From the IMG/VR virus record IMGVR_UViG_3300027749_000055, positions 49,660 through 113,659 of that record: a DNA stretch of 64,000 bases. The stretch is one strand, 5' to 3'. Below are positions 9,164-16,968 of the stretch, piece after piece (within the stretch, counting starts at the first letter, position 1; each line of letters opens with the position of its first letter). The notes under the pieces were generated by a model. The model saw only the letters and a list, made by a program, of their open reading frames with translations. It did not search any database and had not been told where the DNA came from. Both the position numbers and the translations under genes were made by a program. The DNA comes from a virus.

Positions 9164-9414
9164 TGGTAAACCCCTCGCTGAACGGTTTTCTCAGGGCAGT
9201 GGCATACACCGTCGAGGTGACGCTTTAGCGTCTTTTCGTTGATGGAAAGACCACCCGCCTTGACGACACGGGAAATCCAACCTGCGGGCTTTTTTTCACT
9301 AACCCACTCGTCAAATACCGACTTATCGTCTTTGTCTAGACCTTGGTAAAAAGAGACGAACTTGCAGTGTGCAGAAGCCTGTTCCAAATGCTGTTGCGCT
9401 TGCCGTAATGACAT
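9160..9414 (-). CDS. small possible DNA-binding protein (84 aa)
   Basis: The sequence has a helix-turn-helix-like stretch, 'INEKTLKRHLDGVCHC' near the C-terminus, preceded by 'AGWISRVVKAGGLS'. This resembles short actinophage proteins in which a conserved Cys-x-Cys follows the recognition helix. Function is not established. The stop overlaps the start of the phosphoesterase gene (ATGA), so the two are cotranslated. Confidence 0.55.
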   Translation of the reverse strand: MSLRQAQQHLEQASAHCKFVSFYQGLDKDDKSVFDEWVSEKKPAGWISRVVKAGGLSINEKTLKRHLDGVCHCPEKTVQRGVYQ

Positions 9415-9454
9415 ACTGCAAGAATACAGCGTCCTCTGCGGAAATCAAGTCTTC

Positions 9455-9745
9455 TTACTTGTCCGTGGACGGTGCAGCCTTCTTTGCGGCGGTTGCCTTC
9501 TTAGCCGGTGACTTTTTTGCCACGGGCTTCTCGTCTGCTTCCAAAACAGGCTCGGCAGGAACCTCGACGGCGGGTTTGCTCAACTTGGCAATCTCTTCGG
9601 GGGTAAGGCGGACGACAAAGCCCTTTTCTTCGACATACTTTTTGCCGTAAACAGTCCAAGATTCGTCCGACATAAGAGTTCCTACAGGAACCCACTCGTC
9701 GTTCTCCTTGAACGTGTGAACTACTCGGTGGGTGAAATTGGTCAT
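9455..9745 (-). CDS. small protein with Lys/Ala-rich tail, downstream of MCP
   Basis: From the ATG at 9745 the protein has 96 residues. The first 50 ('THRVVHTFKENDEWVPVGTL', 'VVRLTPEEIAKL') look folded. The tail 'KKSPAKKATAAKKAAPS' is a basic histone-H1-like stretch that could bind DNA or sit flexibly on the virion. An in-frame ATG at 9766 is an alternative start, and neither has a strong ribosome-binding site. It follows a terminator after the major capsid gene, so it may have its own promoter. Candidate head-tail connector or capsid accessory. Confidence 0.6.
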   Translation of the reverse strand: MTNFTHRVVHTFKENDEWVPVGTLMSDESWTVYGKKYVEEKGFVVRLTPEEIAKLSKPAVEVPAEPVLEADEKPVAKKSPAKKATAAKKAAPSTDK

Positions 9746-9766
9746 AGTGAAATAATACACCCCCAT

Positions 9767-9800
9767 AGCAAAACCCCCCCACCCTAAGGTGAGGGGGTTT
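9767..9800 (-). terminator. rho-independent terminator after major capsid gene
   Basis: A stem of about 13 bp with one mismatch and a CTAA/TTAG tetraloop is flanked on the minus strand by TTTT. It lies 27 bp past the major capsid stop. It would end the capsid transcript or cut read-through into the following genes, as is common after highly expressed capsid genes. Confidence 0.75.
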
Positions 9801-9826
9801 CACTGAGAAACCGAGGGGTTTACTTC

Positions 9827-10846
9827 TTAGATAATCGCTGTCCAGAAGTAGCCCAAGTCCTTTGCAACGACCTTGTTGTCGAAGGCGATTTCAGCCTCAA
9901 CACGGTCAGCCTTCAACTCTTCCATACGGAAGCGTGAAACGCCGACAGTCGTTCCCAGACCGCCCGACACACCCGTCCACATAAACGAGTAGCCAGCCGA
10001 GGGGGTCATCAGACCAGGGTTCGGAGCCGTGTAGCAAAGCAGAGCCGCACCCGCACCACCGTTGGTGGCGACGAAGTTGTAGGTCTGCGAGTTGCTGCCT
10101 TCCTTACCCGTGTTCACAACCGACTTGGCGACCAGCACACGGTCTACTCCGAAGAGTTGAGCGAGCAGGTCTTCCGTGACGATTGCGCCCGCTTGCGTAT
10201 ACTTGTAGCGGTCTACGAGCAGCGGGTGGTTCTTCAGGACTTGGAACACCTTGTAGCCAAGGACGAGCGTGTTCGGCTCGTAGCCGGTGTTCTGCAGGAC
10301 GATTGCCTTGGCGACTTCCACGTCCACGATAGGGTTCGACTTGTAAGTCGTCGGGGCAGCCTCGTAGTCAGACCAAGCGTAGGTCTGACTAGCGGTGGGG
10401 TTGGTCGAAGCGTCGGCCACTCCCGTAATGTCGGTTGCCCAGACACCCGTTTGGAAGTAGTCCACTGCCCACTGAACCTCACGACGGAGAAGGAGACGCT
10501 GAGTAACAAACTGCGTAGCCTCCATATCGGGGTTCAAGGGGTTGTCGGCGTTCGCACGGGTCTGGTCGCCAATGTCCTTGTGGAAGGCAAACACGTCAGT
10601 CTGATAGGTGTCCGTGGTCAGACCGTAGCCGGAACCAGCCGAAGCAGTGCCGTCAGCACGACGCTGAGCCTCGTCACGGAACCAATCGTCCTTCGTGTAT
10701 TTGAAGTAGAGGTTCGACTTCTTGTCCACAGGGATAGTCGGGAAGACCTTATCCGCAATGAAGTTGTTGGTGTTCTGCAAATAAGCAACCGAGATGTTGG
10801 TCAGGATTGCGTCAATGTGAACGTTGTTTACGTTGGGTTGTGGCAT
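9827..10846 (-). CDS. major capsid protein
   Basis: The 339-residue protein opens 'NVHIDAILTNISVAYLQN' and continues 'FIADKVFPTIPVDKKSN' and 'YFKYTKDDWFRDEAQRRADG'. It ends with 'FDNKVVAKDLGYFWTAII'. This is the layout of HK97-fold coat proteins of the group often annotated as major capsid protein E-like: N-arm, E-loop with 'W.RDEAQ', long spine helix region, C-terminal A-domain. No long N-terminal delta domain is present, consistent with a separate assembly protein upstream (11622-12380). It follows the decoration gene by 20 bp and is followed by a terminator. Confidence 0.85.
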   Translation of the reverse strand: MPQPNVNNVHIDAILTNISVAYLQNTNNFIADKVFPTIPVDKKSNLYFKYTKDDWFRDEAQRRADGTASAGSGYGLTTDTYQTDVFAFHKDIGDQTRANADNPLNPDMEATQFVTQRLLLRREVQWAVDYFQTGVWATDITGVADASTNPTASQTYAWSDYEAAPTTYKSNPIVDVEVAKAIVLQNTGYEPNTLVLGYKVFQVLKNHPLLVDRYKYTQAGAIVTEDLLAQLFGVDRVLVAKSVVNTGKEGSNSQTYNFVATNGGAGAALLCYTAPNPGLMTPSAGYSFMWTGVSGGLGTTVGVSRFRMEELKADRVEAEIAFDNKVVAKDLGYFWTAII

Positions 10847-10866
10847 TTTAGATTAGTCCTTTCTGA

Positions 10867-11619
10867 CTATGCCGCACGGCCAGCAGCGGCAGCCGCTACA
10901 GCCATAGTGATAACGTCGCCCTGAATACCCGAAGCGAGAGCCGTTCCGAGAATGTATTGGGTCGAAGACGTGGTGGTCTTTACCGAACCGGCAGAGCCGT
11001 AAGTAACCGTGCTTGCGACAGGGTTGGTAATGGTGAAGGCGTAAGAACCCGACGAACCACTGACGGCACTGATAACGCCCTCGTAGTTCAGCGAGCCAGC
11101 ACCCGTGCCGGTCTGAACAATGCCCGAAACAGCCACGAACTGACCAACCGTGAAAGCAGTGGTCGAGTTAGTGGTGTAGGCAACGGTAGTGCCGCTAGCG
11201 GTTGCACCCGTAATGGTTGCAGTCGTCTGGGCGGCCGCAGACACACCAAACTGTGCAGTGACCGCACGACCCGAAGCGTCAATGGTCAATGCGTCACCAA
11301 CGGTAACGCTGTCGCCAGCGACAATTTTCGAGATACCGGAAATGGTCACTTCAGCCTCCGACACACCCTCAATGTTTCCAGCAGCGTCGAACCAAGCCTT
11401 AGGCTGGTTCTGCAGGATACCGAGGGGACGGTCAGTAGCGACGGTGCAAGCGGTCACGACGTTGCCGGACTCGTTGTAGGACGTAATGCTGGCAGTAGCC
11501 AACTTGACGAACGTGAACTGAGTCTGCAGGTAGGTCGAACCACCAACGACTACGCTTGCGCCAGTAGCGTCTGCGACAGCCGTAATCTTTACAGCGTAGG
11601 GATTTTGCTCGTAAGCCAT
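10867..11619 (-). CDS. capsid decoration protein (DUF2190-like) with inserted Ig-like segment
   Basis: The core reads 'RPLGILQNQPKA', 'AEVTISGISKIVAGDSVTVGDAL', 'DASGRAVT' and finally 'YILGTALASGIQGDVITM', the pattern of short decoration proteins of the DUF2190 type. Between the two halves (about residues 130-215) is a Thr/Ser/Gly-rich beta segment not needed in the basic fold, possibly a surface-exposed insertion domain. It lies directly upstream of the major capsid gene, as expected for a protein that stabilises the shell. Confidence 0.75.
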   Translation of the reverse strand: MAYEQNPYAVKITAVADATGASVVVGGSTYLQTQFTFVKLATASITSYNESGNVVTACTVATDRPLGILQNQPKAWFDAAGNIEGVSEAEVTISGISKIVAGDSVTVGDALTIDASGRAVTAQFGVSAAAQTTATITGATASGTTVAYTTNSTTAFTVGQFVAVSGIVQTGTGAGSLNYEGVISAVSGSSGSYAFTITNPVASTVTYGSAGSVKTTTSSTQYILGTALASGIQGDVITMAVAAAAAGRAA

Positions 11620-11621
11620 TG

Positions 11622-12380
11622 TTATCGTGCCTTCTCGTTCAGGTATTGAACGTAGAGTTTGGGGTTAGCCTGCGAAGCGGCAAGAAGCGCAGCCTCGTAG
11701 GAAGCCGACGTGCCAGAAGCGACGGCAGCCTTAGCGATTCCGTCCAACTTAGCGAAAGCGTCGTCAGCGGCAGGTGCGCTGTCTGAGCCAACTTCAGTGA
11801 AAACGGCGTTTGTGACCAGCAACGAGTTAGCCGAGTCAAGAGCCTTGACGATTTCGTTAGCCAGAACAGCGTCCGACTCCGAAAGACGACGAAGCGCAGG
11901 GCCAACAATCGTAGGGTCAATGTTGAGTTGCGACCACTCGGCAGCCTTGATTACGGCAGCCTCATCAGCACGGGCTTCACGCTCGTTGATGAGGGCTTGC
12001 TCGCTCGCAGCAGCCTTGCGGAGAGCCGCCTCAGCAGTTGCCTTGCTGTCATTCAACATTTTCTTGATGACGCTCGGCATTGCCTTGACGATATCCGCCT
12101 CGTTCGCACTCTCAGGAATCACGACCATTGACGGACGTGGAGAGGTGAAAGACATTTGGAAATCCTCCAAGTTAGTAGGGGTTGGTTGTGCTTTGAAAAC
12201 TCGCTTCGTCGTCTCGACGGGGGCTTGCTTCTTTAAGCGCAGTTCGTCAAGAACTGCTTGAATTTCGGAGGACGTGTTAGCAGACGACTTCATTACAACC
12301 CAACCTTCGTGGAGGTGTGCGGGGTGGTCTACCCCACTCGTCTCCTTGATGTTGAGTTTTTGCAACTTACGTCGTGCCAC
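11622..12380 (-). CDS. capsid assembly / scaffold-like protein
   Basis: The GTG at 12380 is chosen because AGGAGAAC lies just upstream. The N-terminus 'KLNIKETSGVDHPAHLHEGWVVMKS' matches the 'VD.PAH...GW.VMK' head seen at the start of actinophage scaffold and XkdF-type proteins. Residues 60-250 are mostly helical, Ala/Glu/Lys-rich ('SKATAEAALRKAAASEQALINEREARADEAAVI'-type heptads), typical of scaffolds. It is three bases from the decoration gene and upstream of the coat gene, the usual place for scaffold. No protease motif is visible here; the protease is at 30346. Confidence 0.7.
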   Translation of the reverse strand: MARRKLQKLNIKETSGVDHPAHLHEGWVVMKSSANTSSEIQAVLDELRLKKQAPVETTKRVFKAQPTPTNLEDFQMSFTSPRPSMVVIPESANEADIVKAMPSVIKKMLNDSKATAEAALRKAAASEQALINEREARADEAAVIKAAEWSQLNIDPTIVGPALRRLSESDAVLANEIVKALDSANSLLVTNAVFTEVGSDSAPAADDAFAKLDGIAKAAVASGTSASYEAALLAASQANPKLYVQYLNEKAR

Positions 12381-12504
12381 TTGTTCTCCTAGAACTAGCA
12401 ACCTTTGAGTTATCTCGAAGGTCTTGACTACTAGAAGCGTAAGTGACGTTTTGGAAAAGTCAAGGCGTGTGAGTGTGTGCGCCCGAATTCGTTATTTTCT
12501 ATGA

Positions 12505-13314
12505 CTAAAACGGGTCAGGCTCAGCCTTGGCGGGGCAAATGTCTTGGTAGGAACACCACCCGCAGAGGACACTCTCTTTCGGCGGGAAGAAGCCGTCCTC
12601 GTAGCAAGCCTCAACATTCGCCCACGTCTCCTTGACCCGTTGCTCAGCCTGAGCGATATCAGAATCAGTGACGGGCAGGGCGAGTGTCGTGCCGGTCTTG
12701 ACGTAGAGCAACTTCATTTCCTTGGGGCGAATCCCATAGACCTTCTCAATGAGATAGGCGTAAGTCTGCACTCCGTGGAAGGCTTTGGCTTCCCACCCTC
12801 GACGTGGGGGCTTGCCGGTTTTGTAGTCCACAATGGAATACGAGCCGTCGGGCAGAACGTCAAGGCGGTCAATGATTCCTCGAAGACCCCAATCGTCGCC
12901 CATAGAGAAATCCAAACGAATCTCGACTTCTTTGGCAACAACCGTGGTTGGGTCTTCCATTTGATAGTAGTTGCGAATCAACTTCACAATCTCGGCGGCA
13001 AAGTTTTGACGACCCACTGAATCGAGTTCAAGTTCTTCGGCAACCTCGTCGGTCACAAAGATAGGGAAGACCAGACGGAAGAACTCTAGGCAGTTGTCGA
13101 GCGTTCGCTTTTCGGGAGTCTCCATACTTTCTTGAAACATCATCTCCATAACGGCGTGAAAGACCGTGCCACGGAAAGCGTCAATTTTCTTGCCCTCGAC
13201 TCGTTTCTCGACGGAAACGTATTGGTATTGGCGGGGGCAGTTATTGAACTGCGAGATACGAGAGGGGGATAACCCGTCGGGCTTAGGGTGCAGATGAACG
13301 GGGGTTGAATCCAT
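12505..13314 (-). CDS. Cas4/RecB-like PD-(D/E)XK exonuclease with Fe-S cysteines
   Basis: Blocks from N to C are 'LSPSRISQFNNCPRQYQY', 'FRGTVFHAVMEMM', 'GLRGIIDRLDVLPDGSYSIVDYKTGK' (catalytic D then D-Y-K) and 'QTYAYLIEKVYG'. The C-terminal 'LCGWCSYQDICPA', together with the first Cys, would hold a 4Fe-4S cluster as in Cas4 and AddB-type nucleases. The ATG at 13314 is used; a TTG ten codons upstream is possible. Predicted role is DNA end processing in phage recombination or replication. No CRISPR array is seen nearby. Confidence 0.85.
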   Translation of the reverse strand: MDSTPVHLHPKPDGLSPSRISQFNNCPRQYQYVSVEKRVEGKKIDAFRGTVFHAVMEMMFQESMETPEKRTLDNCLEFFRLVFPIFVTDEVAEELELDSVGRQNFAAEIVKLIRNYYQMEDPTTVVAKEVEIRLDFSMGDDWGLRGIIDRLDVLPDGSYSIVDYKTGKPPRRGWEAKAFHGVQTYAYLIEKVYGIRPKEMKLLYVKTGTTLALPVTDSDIAQAEQRVKETWANVEACYEDGFFPPKESVLCGWCSYQDICPAKAEPDPF

Positions 13315-13394
13315 AACGCACACGATAGCAGGACGGTGCGACAAGGTATTGAAACCCTTACAAATATTGGGCTTTCAAAAGTTAGATAAATAAC

Positions 13395-13423
13395 TTGCGT
13401 CTGTTACTCAACTGTGGTAGAGT
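13395..13423 (+). promoter_or_regulatory. promoter of the plus-strand small RNA
   Basis: TTGCGT at 13395 and TAGAGT at 13418 are separated by exactly 17 bp. It faces plus while the flanking protein genes face minus, so it can only serve the small RNA that follows. Confidence 0.6.
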
Positions 13424-13429
13424 ATTAGA

Positions 13430-13584
13430 AGAACTAAAGAACCACCCTGCGAAGGCGGGGAGGTGAGCCCGAACACCTTGCAGGGTGGGTCGGGAAGTTG
13501 TGAGCGAGACGGTTAGCCCTAGGAAACGGGAACTCCGGTAAGTAGCACAACGCAGAAGCCTCACCTTCGGGTGGGGCTTTTTTG
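13430..13584 (+). ncRNA. structured small RNA of unknown family (about 155 nt)
   Basis: A plus-strand transcript is predicted between a promoter and a terminator, in a gap between minus-strand genes. Stems seen: CCACCCTGC (13442-13450) with GCAGGGTGG (13480-13488), an inner AGGTG/CACCT hairpin (13461-13478), GTTGTG (13497-13502) with CACAAC (13546-13551), and a terminator hairpin (13557-13578) with a UUCG loop followed by six T. No ORF of useful length is present. It is not a tRNA, and I do not recognise it as RNase P, tmRNA or 6S RNA. It could regulate by base-pairing or bind a protein. Confidence 0.6.
13557..13583 (+). terminator. rho-independent terminator of small RNA
   Basis: A 9-bp stem (one G-T pair) closed by a TTCG tetraloop is followed by TTTTTT. 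It ends just before the stop of the opposing gene at 13586. Confidence 0.8.
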
Positions 13585-13585
13585 T

Positions 13586-13855
13586 TTACAGGGTGACTAA
13601 GCCGTTGTAGCGACGAGCCTTGCGGAAAATACGGTTGATTTTCTCCGCCGTCTTCATAGCCATAAGCAGGTCACGGACGGTCAGCGAGAAGTCGTAAAAG
13701 GGAACGCCCAGCCCGCCCTCAATGTAGTCGTAGCGAATCAACCGCAGTTGTGCGTGGTCTTTGTCCGAGTAAACGACATACTTGTATTGACCGTCACGGG
13801 CTTCGAGGACGTTAGGGTCAGTTGTCTTCCATTCCAAAGCAGGACGGCGCAACAC
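13586..13855 (-). CDS. hypothetical protein (89 aa)
   Basis: The GTG start at 13855 overlaps the TAG of the preceding gene, a typical coupled arrangement. The protein reads as a small mixed alpha/beta domain ('DGQYKYVVYSDKDHAQLRLIRYDY') followed by a basic helix ending 'NRIFRKARRYNGLVTL'. No family is recognised. Confidence 0.6.
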   Translation of the reverse strand: MLRRPALEWKTTDPNVLEARDGQYKYVVYSDKDHAQLRLIRYDYIEGGLGVPFYDFSLTVRDLLMAMKTAEKINRIFRKARRYNGLVTL

Positions 13856-14100
13856 TAGATAGAACCCTCGGCATACTGTGCCAAATGCGACAGGTGTTCC
13901 ATCAGTTCCAACTTGGTAATGTGTTCACCCGCAATGCGGAGAGCCTCGGTGAGACGCTCGTTATCGGCGGCGAGTTGTTCAAGGCTTGTTCTTTGGTTGA
14001 GCGCAATCTGAATAAGACGACCAATATCGGTAGCGTCGTAAGCGTCTTGCGTCACGGACTTCCAAATTCTGTCGGTCAATTCTTGCAAAGGCTGGCTCAT
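13855..14100 (-). CDS. hypothetical helical protein (81 aa)
   Basis: The ATG at 14100 is preceded by GGGAGAC. The protein is helical, with leucine-rich heptads ('LEQLAADNERLTEALRIAGEHITKLEL'-type), and likely forms a coiled coil. It is part of a coupled minus-strand operon. Function unknown. Confidence 0.6.
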   Translation of the reverse strand: MSQPLQELTDRIWKSVTQDAYDATDIGRLIQIALNQRTSLEQLAADNERLTEALRIAGEHITKLELMEHLSHLAQYAEGSI

Positions 14101-14153
14101 AATGTCTCCCTCACTAGGGTTGCTTACCCACAGGTTAGCACACAACCTGTGGA

Positions 14154-14531
14154 TTACTGCTGTTCCATAAAGCGAAACCACGTTTCGGGCTTGGCGGGGT
14201 CGGGTTTGTATTCGACGGCGGTTTCACGCCAACACAAAATGCAAACAACAAAGATTTCCCCGTTTTCGTTTGCCTCGGTGGTCTTGACCCGCCAATCGTG
14301 CTGGCATATTTCGGGATTATGACCGCTAACGACTCGAATCATCTTGCGATTGCCGTCACGGGTGATTTTCCCTTGACGTTCAAGGTTCTTGATGACTTCC
14401 TGAACGGTAGAGGTGGAGTTGATTCCAAACGCTTTGCCAATTGCTCGAAGCGATGGTGGATAGCCAAGTTCTTTGTTATGCCAAGCAACGTATCGGACGA
14501 TTTCGTCCCCAGAGCGGGCGGTTAGGTTCAC
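14154..14531 (-). CDS. LexA-like winged-helix DNA-binding protein without peptidase domain
   Basis: Residues 10-68 match the LexA N-terminal winged helix: 'EIVRYVAWHNKELGYPPSLR', then 'IGKAFGINSTSTVQEVIKNLERQGKITRD'. The LexA autoprotease domain is missing. Instead there is a short C-terminal region with C-x2-C and another Cys/His ('CQHDW', 'CILCW'), perhaps zinc-binding. The GTG start overlaps the upstream stop (GTGA). A LexA-type operator lies at 17074, so this protein might compete with host LexA or read the same box; that link is inference. Confidence 0.75.
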   Translation of the reverse strand: MNLTARSGDEIVRYVAWHNKELGYPPSLRAIGKAFGINSTSTVQEVIKNLERQGKITRDGNRKMIRVVSGHNPEICQHDWRVKTTEANENGEIFVVCILCWRETAVEYKPDPAKPETWFRFMEQQ

Positions 14532-14806
14532 GCTTGGAACGTCTCCTTTTCGTGCGATTCGACCAGCAGGTTCTCAATGTAGGTCGGCAAGTCTTTGTCG
14601 GAAATACCAAGGTGAGCCGCCAAGCGTCCAGCCGTGAGGTGAAAAGCGGTGCGATACAAATCCCGCTGTTCGTGAATTTCCTCGATAATTTCCTTTTGAA
14701 CCTGTCCAGCCAGCGACACAAGGTGCAGGCTGTTGGTCAGTTCGGCGTTCGACTTGCTCATTCGCTCGACGGACTCGACCAAAGATTTCACTAAAGACTT
14801 CTTCAC
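14528..14806 (-). CDS. hypothetical protein (92 aa)
   Basis: The GTG start sits 8 bases after GGAGGGC and overlaps the glycosyltransferase stop. The sequence is helical ('LVKSLVESVERMSKSNAEL'), with a second half resembling a small helix-turn-helix ('LAAHLGISDKDLPTYIENLL'). No family is assigned. Coupled to the LexA-like gene. Confidence 0.55.
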   Translation of the reverse strand: MKKSLVKSLVESVERMSKSNAELTNSLHLVSLAGQVQKEIIEEIHEQRDLYRTAFHLTAGRLAAHLGISDKDLPTYIENLLVESHEKETFQA

Positions 14807-15897
14807 TTGCCCTCCTTCATTTTTCCCTTGATGTAGCGAACCAAATCCTTCAAGTAAGCCTTGATGTGCGGGGGCGCAAGCCGTATTGCCTCTTGAAACA
14901 TCTCAACCGCCCTCTTGTCGTTTTCCAACCCAAGATAGCAAAATCCCAAACGCTCATACGGGGCGTAAGAATACAAAACCACATTGGTCGGGAACGAAAC
15001 GTCAGGCGGACACTTCATTCCTGTAATGGCAGTGTAAAACGGAATGGCGTTTGTCCAATCCTCTTTGGTGTAATACAAATCGCCCAAGTCCCACCACGGC
15101 TCAGCGAGGGTCGGGTGGTCGTGGATTGACCGAAGAAGCGACGTAATCCCTTCTTCTATTTTTCCAACTTTGATTTGGCACTTGCCGAGATAGCGATAGA
15201 TATCGGCAATTGGGTATTCTTCGCCGTAGCCCTTAGCGACAAACTCTTCCAAAATCGGCAGGGCTTCTTCGTAGCGTTCAAGGACAATGAGTTCCCGTGC
15301 GTAAAGGAAAAATAAGCGGGGGTAGTGCCCCATAGCCAGAGCCTTCTTCATTACTTCAATATTGCGAAGTGCGCCGTTTTCCGAACCGCCGTCGTGGTCT
15401 ACGACAATTAGCCCCTCTGCCTTTACGGAAACGCCTTTGTCGGTCACAAGAAATTCGTGGATTGGCTCAATCCATCGCAAAGACGGAATTCGTCGTGCTA
15501 CTCGGCTTCCCCAAATCTGCTTGGTGACGTTGCCGTGCTGGTCGTGCGTTCGATTCAAAATACCCCAAATCAACTCCACGTCGGAATTGGAAATATCGGA
15601 CTCTTTAAACTTTTTGAACCATTGAATAGTGAAATCTGGCAGGGTATCCCCTGTGTCGAGCCAGAATGTCCAATCCCCCGTGCATTTTGACAAGGCAAAG
15701 TTTCGGGCGGCGGAGAAATCGTCCACCCACTCAAAATCAAAGACTTGCGCCCCGTAGGATTCGGCAATTGCCTTTGTATCGTCCGTCGAGCCGGTGTCCA
15801 CCACGATTATCTCGTCCGTGAACGAGGTTACGCAGGCAAGCGTCTGCCCAATTACGTCCGCATTATTGCGGGCAATCATATGAAGGGAGAGTTTCAT
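14803..15897 (-). CDS. family 2 glycosyltransferase with C-terminal TPR repeats
   Basis: The ATG at 15897 is used because the region upstream codes for another protein in a different frame. Residues 1-110 form a GT-A fold: 'LSLHMIARNNADVIGQTLAC', 'DEIIVVDTGSTDDTK', 'DFSAARNFALSKC', 'WTFWLDTGDTL', where the DTGD is the metal-binding D-x-D equivalent. From about 190 the protein has TPR-like helix pairs ('YPRLFFLYARELIVLERYEEALPILEEF'-like). This matches bacterial SPBc2-type glycosyltransferases fused to TPRs. In a phage it could decorate virion proteins or host surface; the target is unknown. Confidence 0.85.
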   Translation of the reverse strand: MKLSLHMIARNNADVIGQTLACVTSFTDEIIVVDTGSTDDTKAIAESYGAQVFDFEWVDDFSAARNFALSKCTGDWTFWLDTGDTLPDFTIQWFKKFKESDISNSDVELIWGILNRTHDQHGNVTKQIWGSRVARRIPSLRWIEPIHEFLVTDKGVSVKAEGLIVVDHDGGSENGALRNIEVMKKALAMGHYPRLFFLYARELIVLERYEEALPILEEFVAKGYGEEYPIADIYRYLGKCQIKVGKIEEGITSLLRSIHDHPTLAEPWWDLGDLYYTKEDWTNAIPFYTAITGMKCPPDVSFPTNVVLYSYAPYERLGFCYLGLENDKRAVEMFQEAIRLAPPHIKAYLKDLVRYIKGKMKEGK

Positions 15898-16058
15898 TGT
15901 TTTTTCGATAAGTATTTTTCCGGCACTAACCCCGTGTAGCGGTGTCCGTTCGCTTGGTGCGGGAAGGGGAACTTGGTTCCGCACATCTGGCAAATGACGT
16001 AAACGGTATTTCCGTTCGCCGTCATCAAAATCCAATTGTGATTACAGTTCCGGCTCAC
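15894..16058 (-). CDS. small zinc-ribbon-like protein (54 aa)
   Basis: A GTG at 16058 with AGGGAG seven bases upstream gives a 54-residue frame ending in the TGA that overlaps the glycosyltransferase ATG. It contains 'RNCNHNW' near the N-terminus and 'VICQMCGTKFPFPHQANGH' in the middle, so two Cys/His pairs suit one zinc. Similar tiny zinc ribbons are common in actinophages; no function is known. Confidence 0.65.
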   Translation of the reverse strand: MSRNCNHNWILMTANGNTVYVICQMCGTKFPFPHQANGHRYTGLVPEKYLSKKQ

Positions 16059-16221
16059 GCATTACTCCCTGAATAAATGTCTCGACGTAGTGCATTGCCC
16101 TGTTCTCGGTGTCGAAGTCTGGCGTGTGAATAACAGCGTGGAATGTCTGGTCGGGGTCTTGGTAGACCTTGACAAAGAATCCCTTGCCCGACCAAATGTG
16201 AATGGTCTGCTTATTTTCCAC
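16042..16221 (-). CDS. hypothetical protein (59 aa)
   Basis: A GTG at 16221 overlaps the end of the preceding gene, and its stop overlaps the following small zinc-ribbon gene by 17 bp. The translation 'IWSGKGFFVKVYQDPDQTFH' then 'AVIHTPDFDTENRAMHYVET' reads as a compact beta-rich domain, and gene packing supports it. No family is recognised. Confidence 0.55.
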   Translation of the reverse strand: MENKQTIHIWSGKGFFVKVYQDPDQTFHAVIHTPDFDTENRAMHYVETFIQGVMREPEL

Positions 16222-16342
16222 GTCGCAGGAACTTTCCGATGAACCACGGCTTCTTCTGACTGGCGGTGTAATCGCTACGCCACTTCGCCCATTTTTTCTT
16301 AGCGTCTTGGGTGCGCTGGTCTTCTCGGAGACTACGGCTCAC
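16211..16342 (-). CDS. very small basic protein (43 aa)
   Basis: A GTG start overlapping the previous TGA (GTGA) opens 43 residues rich in Lys/Arg and Trp ('KKKWAKWRSDY', 'GKFLRRGK'). The strongly basic character suggests nucleic acid binding. Support is only the overlap pattern and composition. Confidence 0.45.
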   Translation of the reverse strand: MSRSLREDQRTQDAKKKWAKWRSDYTASQKKPWFIGKFLRRGK

Positions 16343-16509
16343 TGCGCCCACACTCGAATAACGACTTGGCAGGGGTCGCCCCCGTCTTCCCATTCTTGCT
16401 CTTCTTCGGTGGTGCTAGGGATACCTTCGTGCGTTCCGCATTGCTGGTCGGAAACCCAACCCTTGCCTACGCCCAAAGCCAGCCATTCGTAAAAGGTCAT
16501 TTCGCTCAT
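16339..16509 (-). CDS. small conserved actinophage-type protein (56 aa)
   Basis: The ATG at 16509 gives 'MTFYEWLALGVGKGWVS' then 'CGTHEGIPSTTEEEQEWEDG' then 'GDPCQVVIRVW'. This Cys-T-H-(D/E)-G-x-P ... DPC layout is a recurrent small protein in mycobacterial and streptomycete phages. The residues could hold a metal. Function unknown. Confidence 0.65.
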   Translation of the reverse strand: MSEMTFYEWLALGVGKGWVSDQQCGTHEGIPSTTEEEQEWEDGGDPCQVVIRVWAQ

Positions 16510-16551
16510 ACAGCAAGGATAGCCATTTTTGCTAACCCGTGGTGGATATAT

Positions 16552-16968
16552 TTACCAACCGTGACCGCAGCCCCATTGGTCAGGAACGTAATCGGGAACG
16601 CCACCGTGCGCCTGTATGCGACGAGCCACAACGACTTGCTCTTCGGGCGTTGCGTCAGCGGCGTTCCAAGCGAACTCACCACCGCCGAAGCGAATCCAAT
16701 TGTAGTTAGTGATTCCCAAGCCACCGGAATAGAGCGAGCCTTGGACGTGCCAATTCCCGCCTTCCTCGCATTGGTTCACCCGTTCCCACTTAGCCATAAT
16801 CTCAGGCGAGACGAGTGGTGGTGGGGTCGGTGGTGCAACCGTTGTGGTGGTGGCGACGACAGGCACAGTGGTCGTGGCGACGTGAGCCTTACTCGCTAAG
16901 TGATTCGCTGGGAAGACCCCAGCGGTGGCGGTGAGGACTACACAGAGTCCTCGAACCAGCACCCTCAC
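16552..16968 (-). CDS. secreted Rpf/transglycosylase-like cell-wall hydrolase
   Basis: An N-terminal hydrophobic signal segment (about residues 3-20) precedes a Thr/Pro/Val-rich linker (30-55). The domain that follows, 'WERVNQCEEGGNWHVQGSLY', 'SGGLGITNYNWIRFGGGEFA', 'ATPEEQVVVARRIQ', is the resuscitation-promoting-factor/lysozyme-like fold; the E of 'QCEEGG' is the expected catalytic acid. It probably cleaves host peptidoglycan from outside. Its upstream region has a LexA-type box at 17074, so it may be damage-inducible. Rpf-type domains support an actinobacterial host. Confidence 0.8.
   Translation of the reverse strand: MRVLVRGLCVVLTATAGVFPANHLASKAHVATTTVPVVATTTTVAPPTPPPLVSPEIMAKWERVNQCEEGGNWHVQGSLYSGGLGITNYNWIRFGGGEFAWNAADATPEEQVVVARRIQAHGGVPDYVPDQWGCGHGW

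Noticed and set aside
10157-10924. 255-codon plus-strand ORF opposite the major capsid gene
   Set aside because: The opposite frame encodes a clear coat protein; this ORF is a shadow with unnatural Val/Arg composition.
12505-13314. Evidence of a phage CRISPR adaptation system from the Cas4-like protein
   Set aside because: No cas1, cas2 or repeat array is present; Cas4-like nucleases are common in phage recombination modules.
13430-13584. tRNA, tmRNA or RNase P RNA
   Set aside because: No cloverleaf, CCA end, tag ORF or conserved RNase P core could be found.
15898-16035. Longer N-terminus for the glycosyltransferase
   Set aside because: The region encodes a zinc-ribbon protein in another frame with its own ribosome site, and the GT fold starts at the ATG at 15897.
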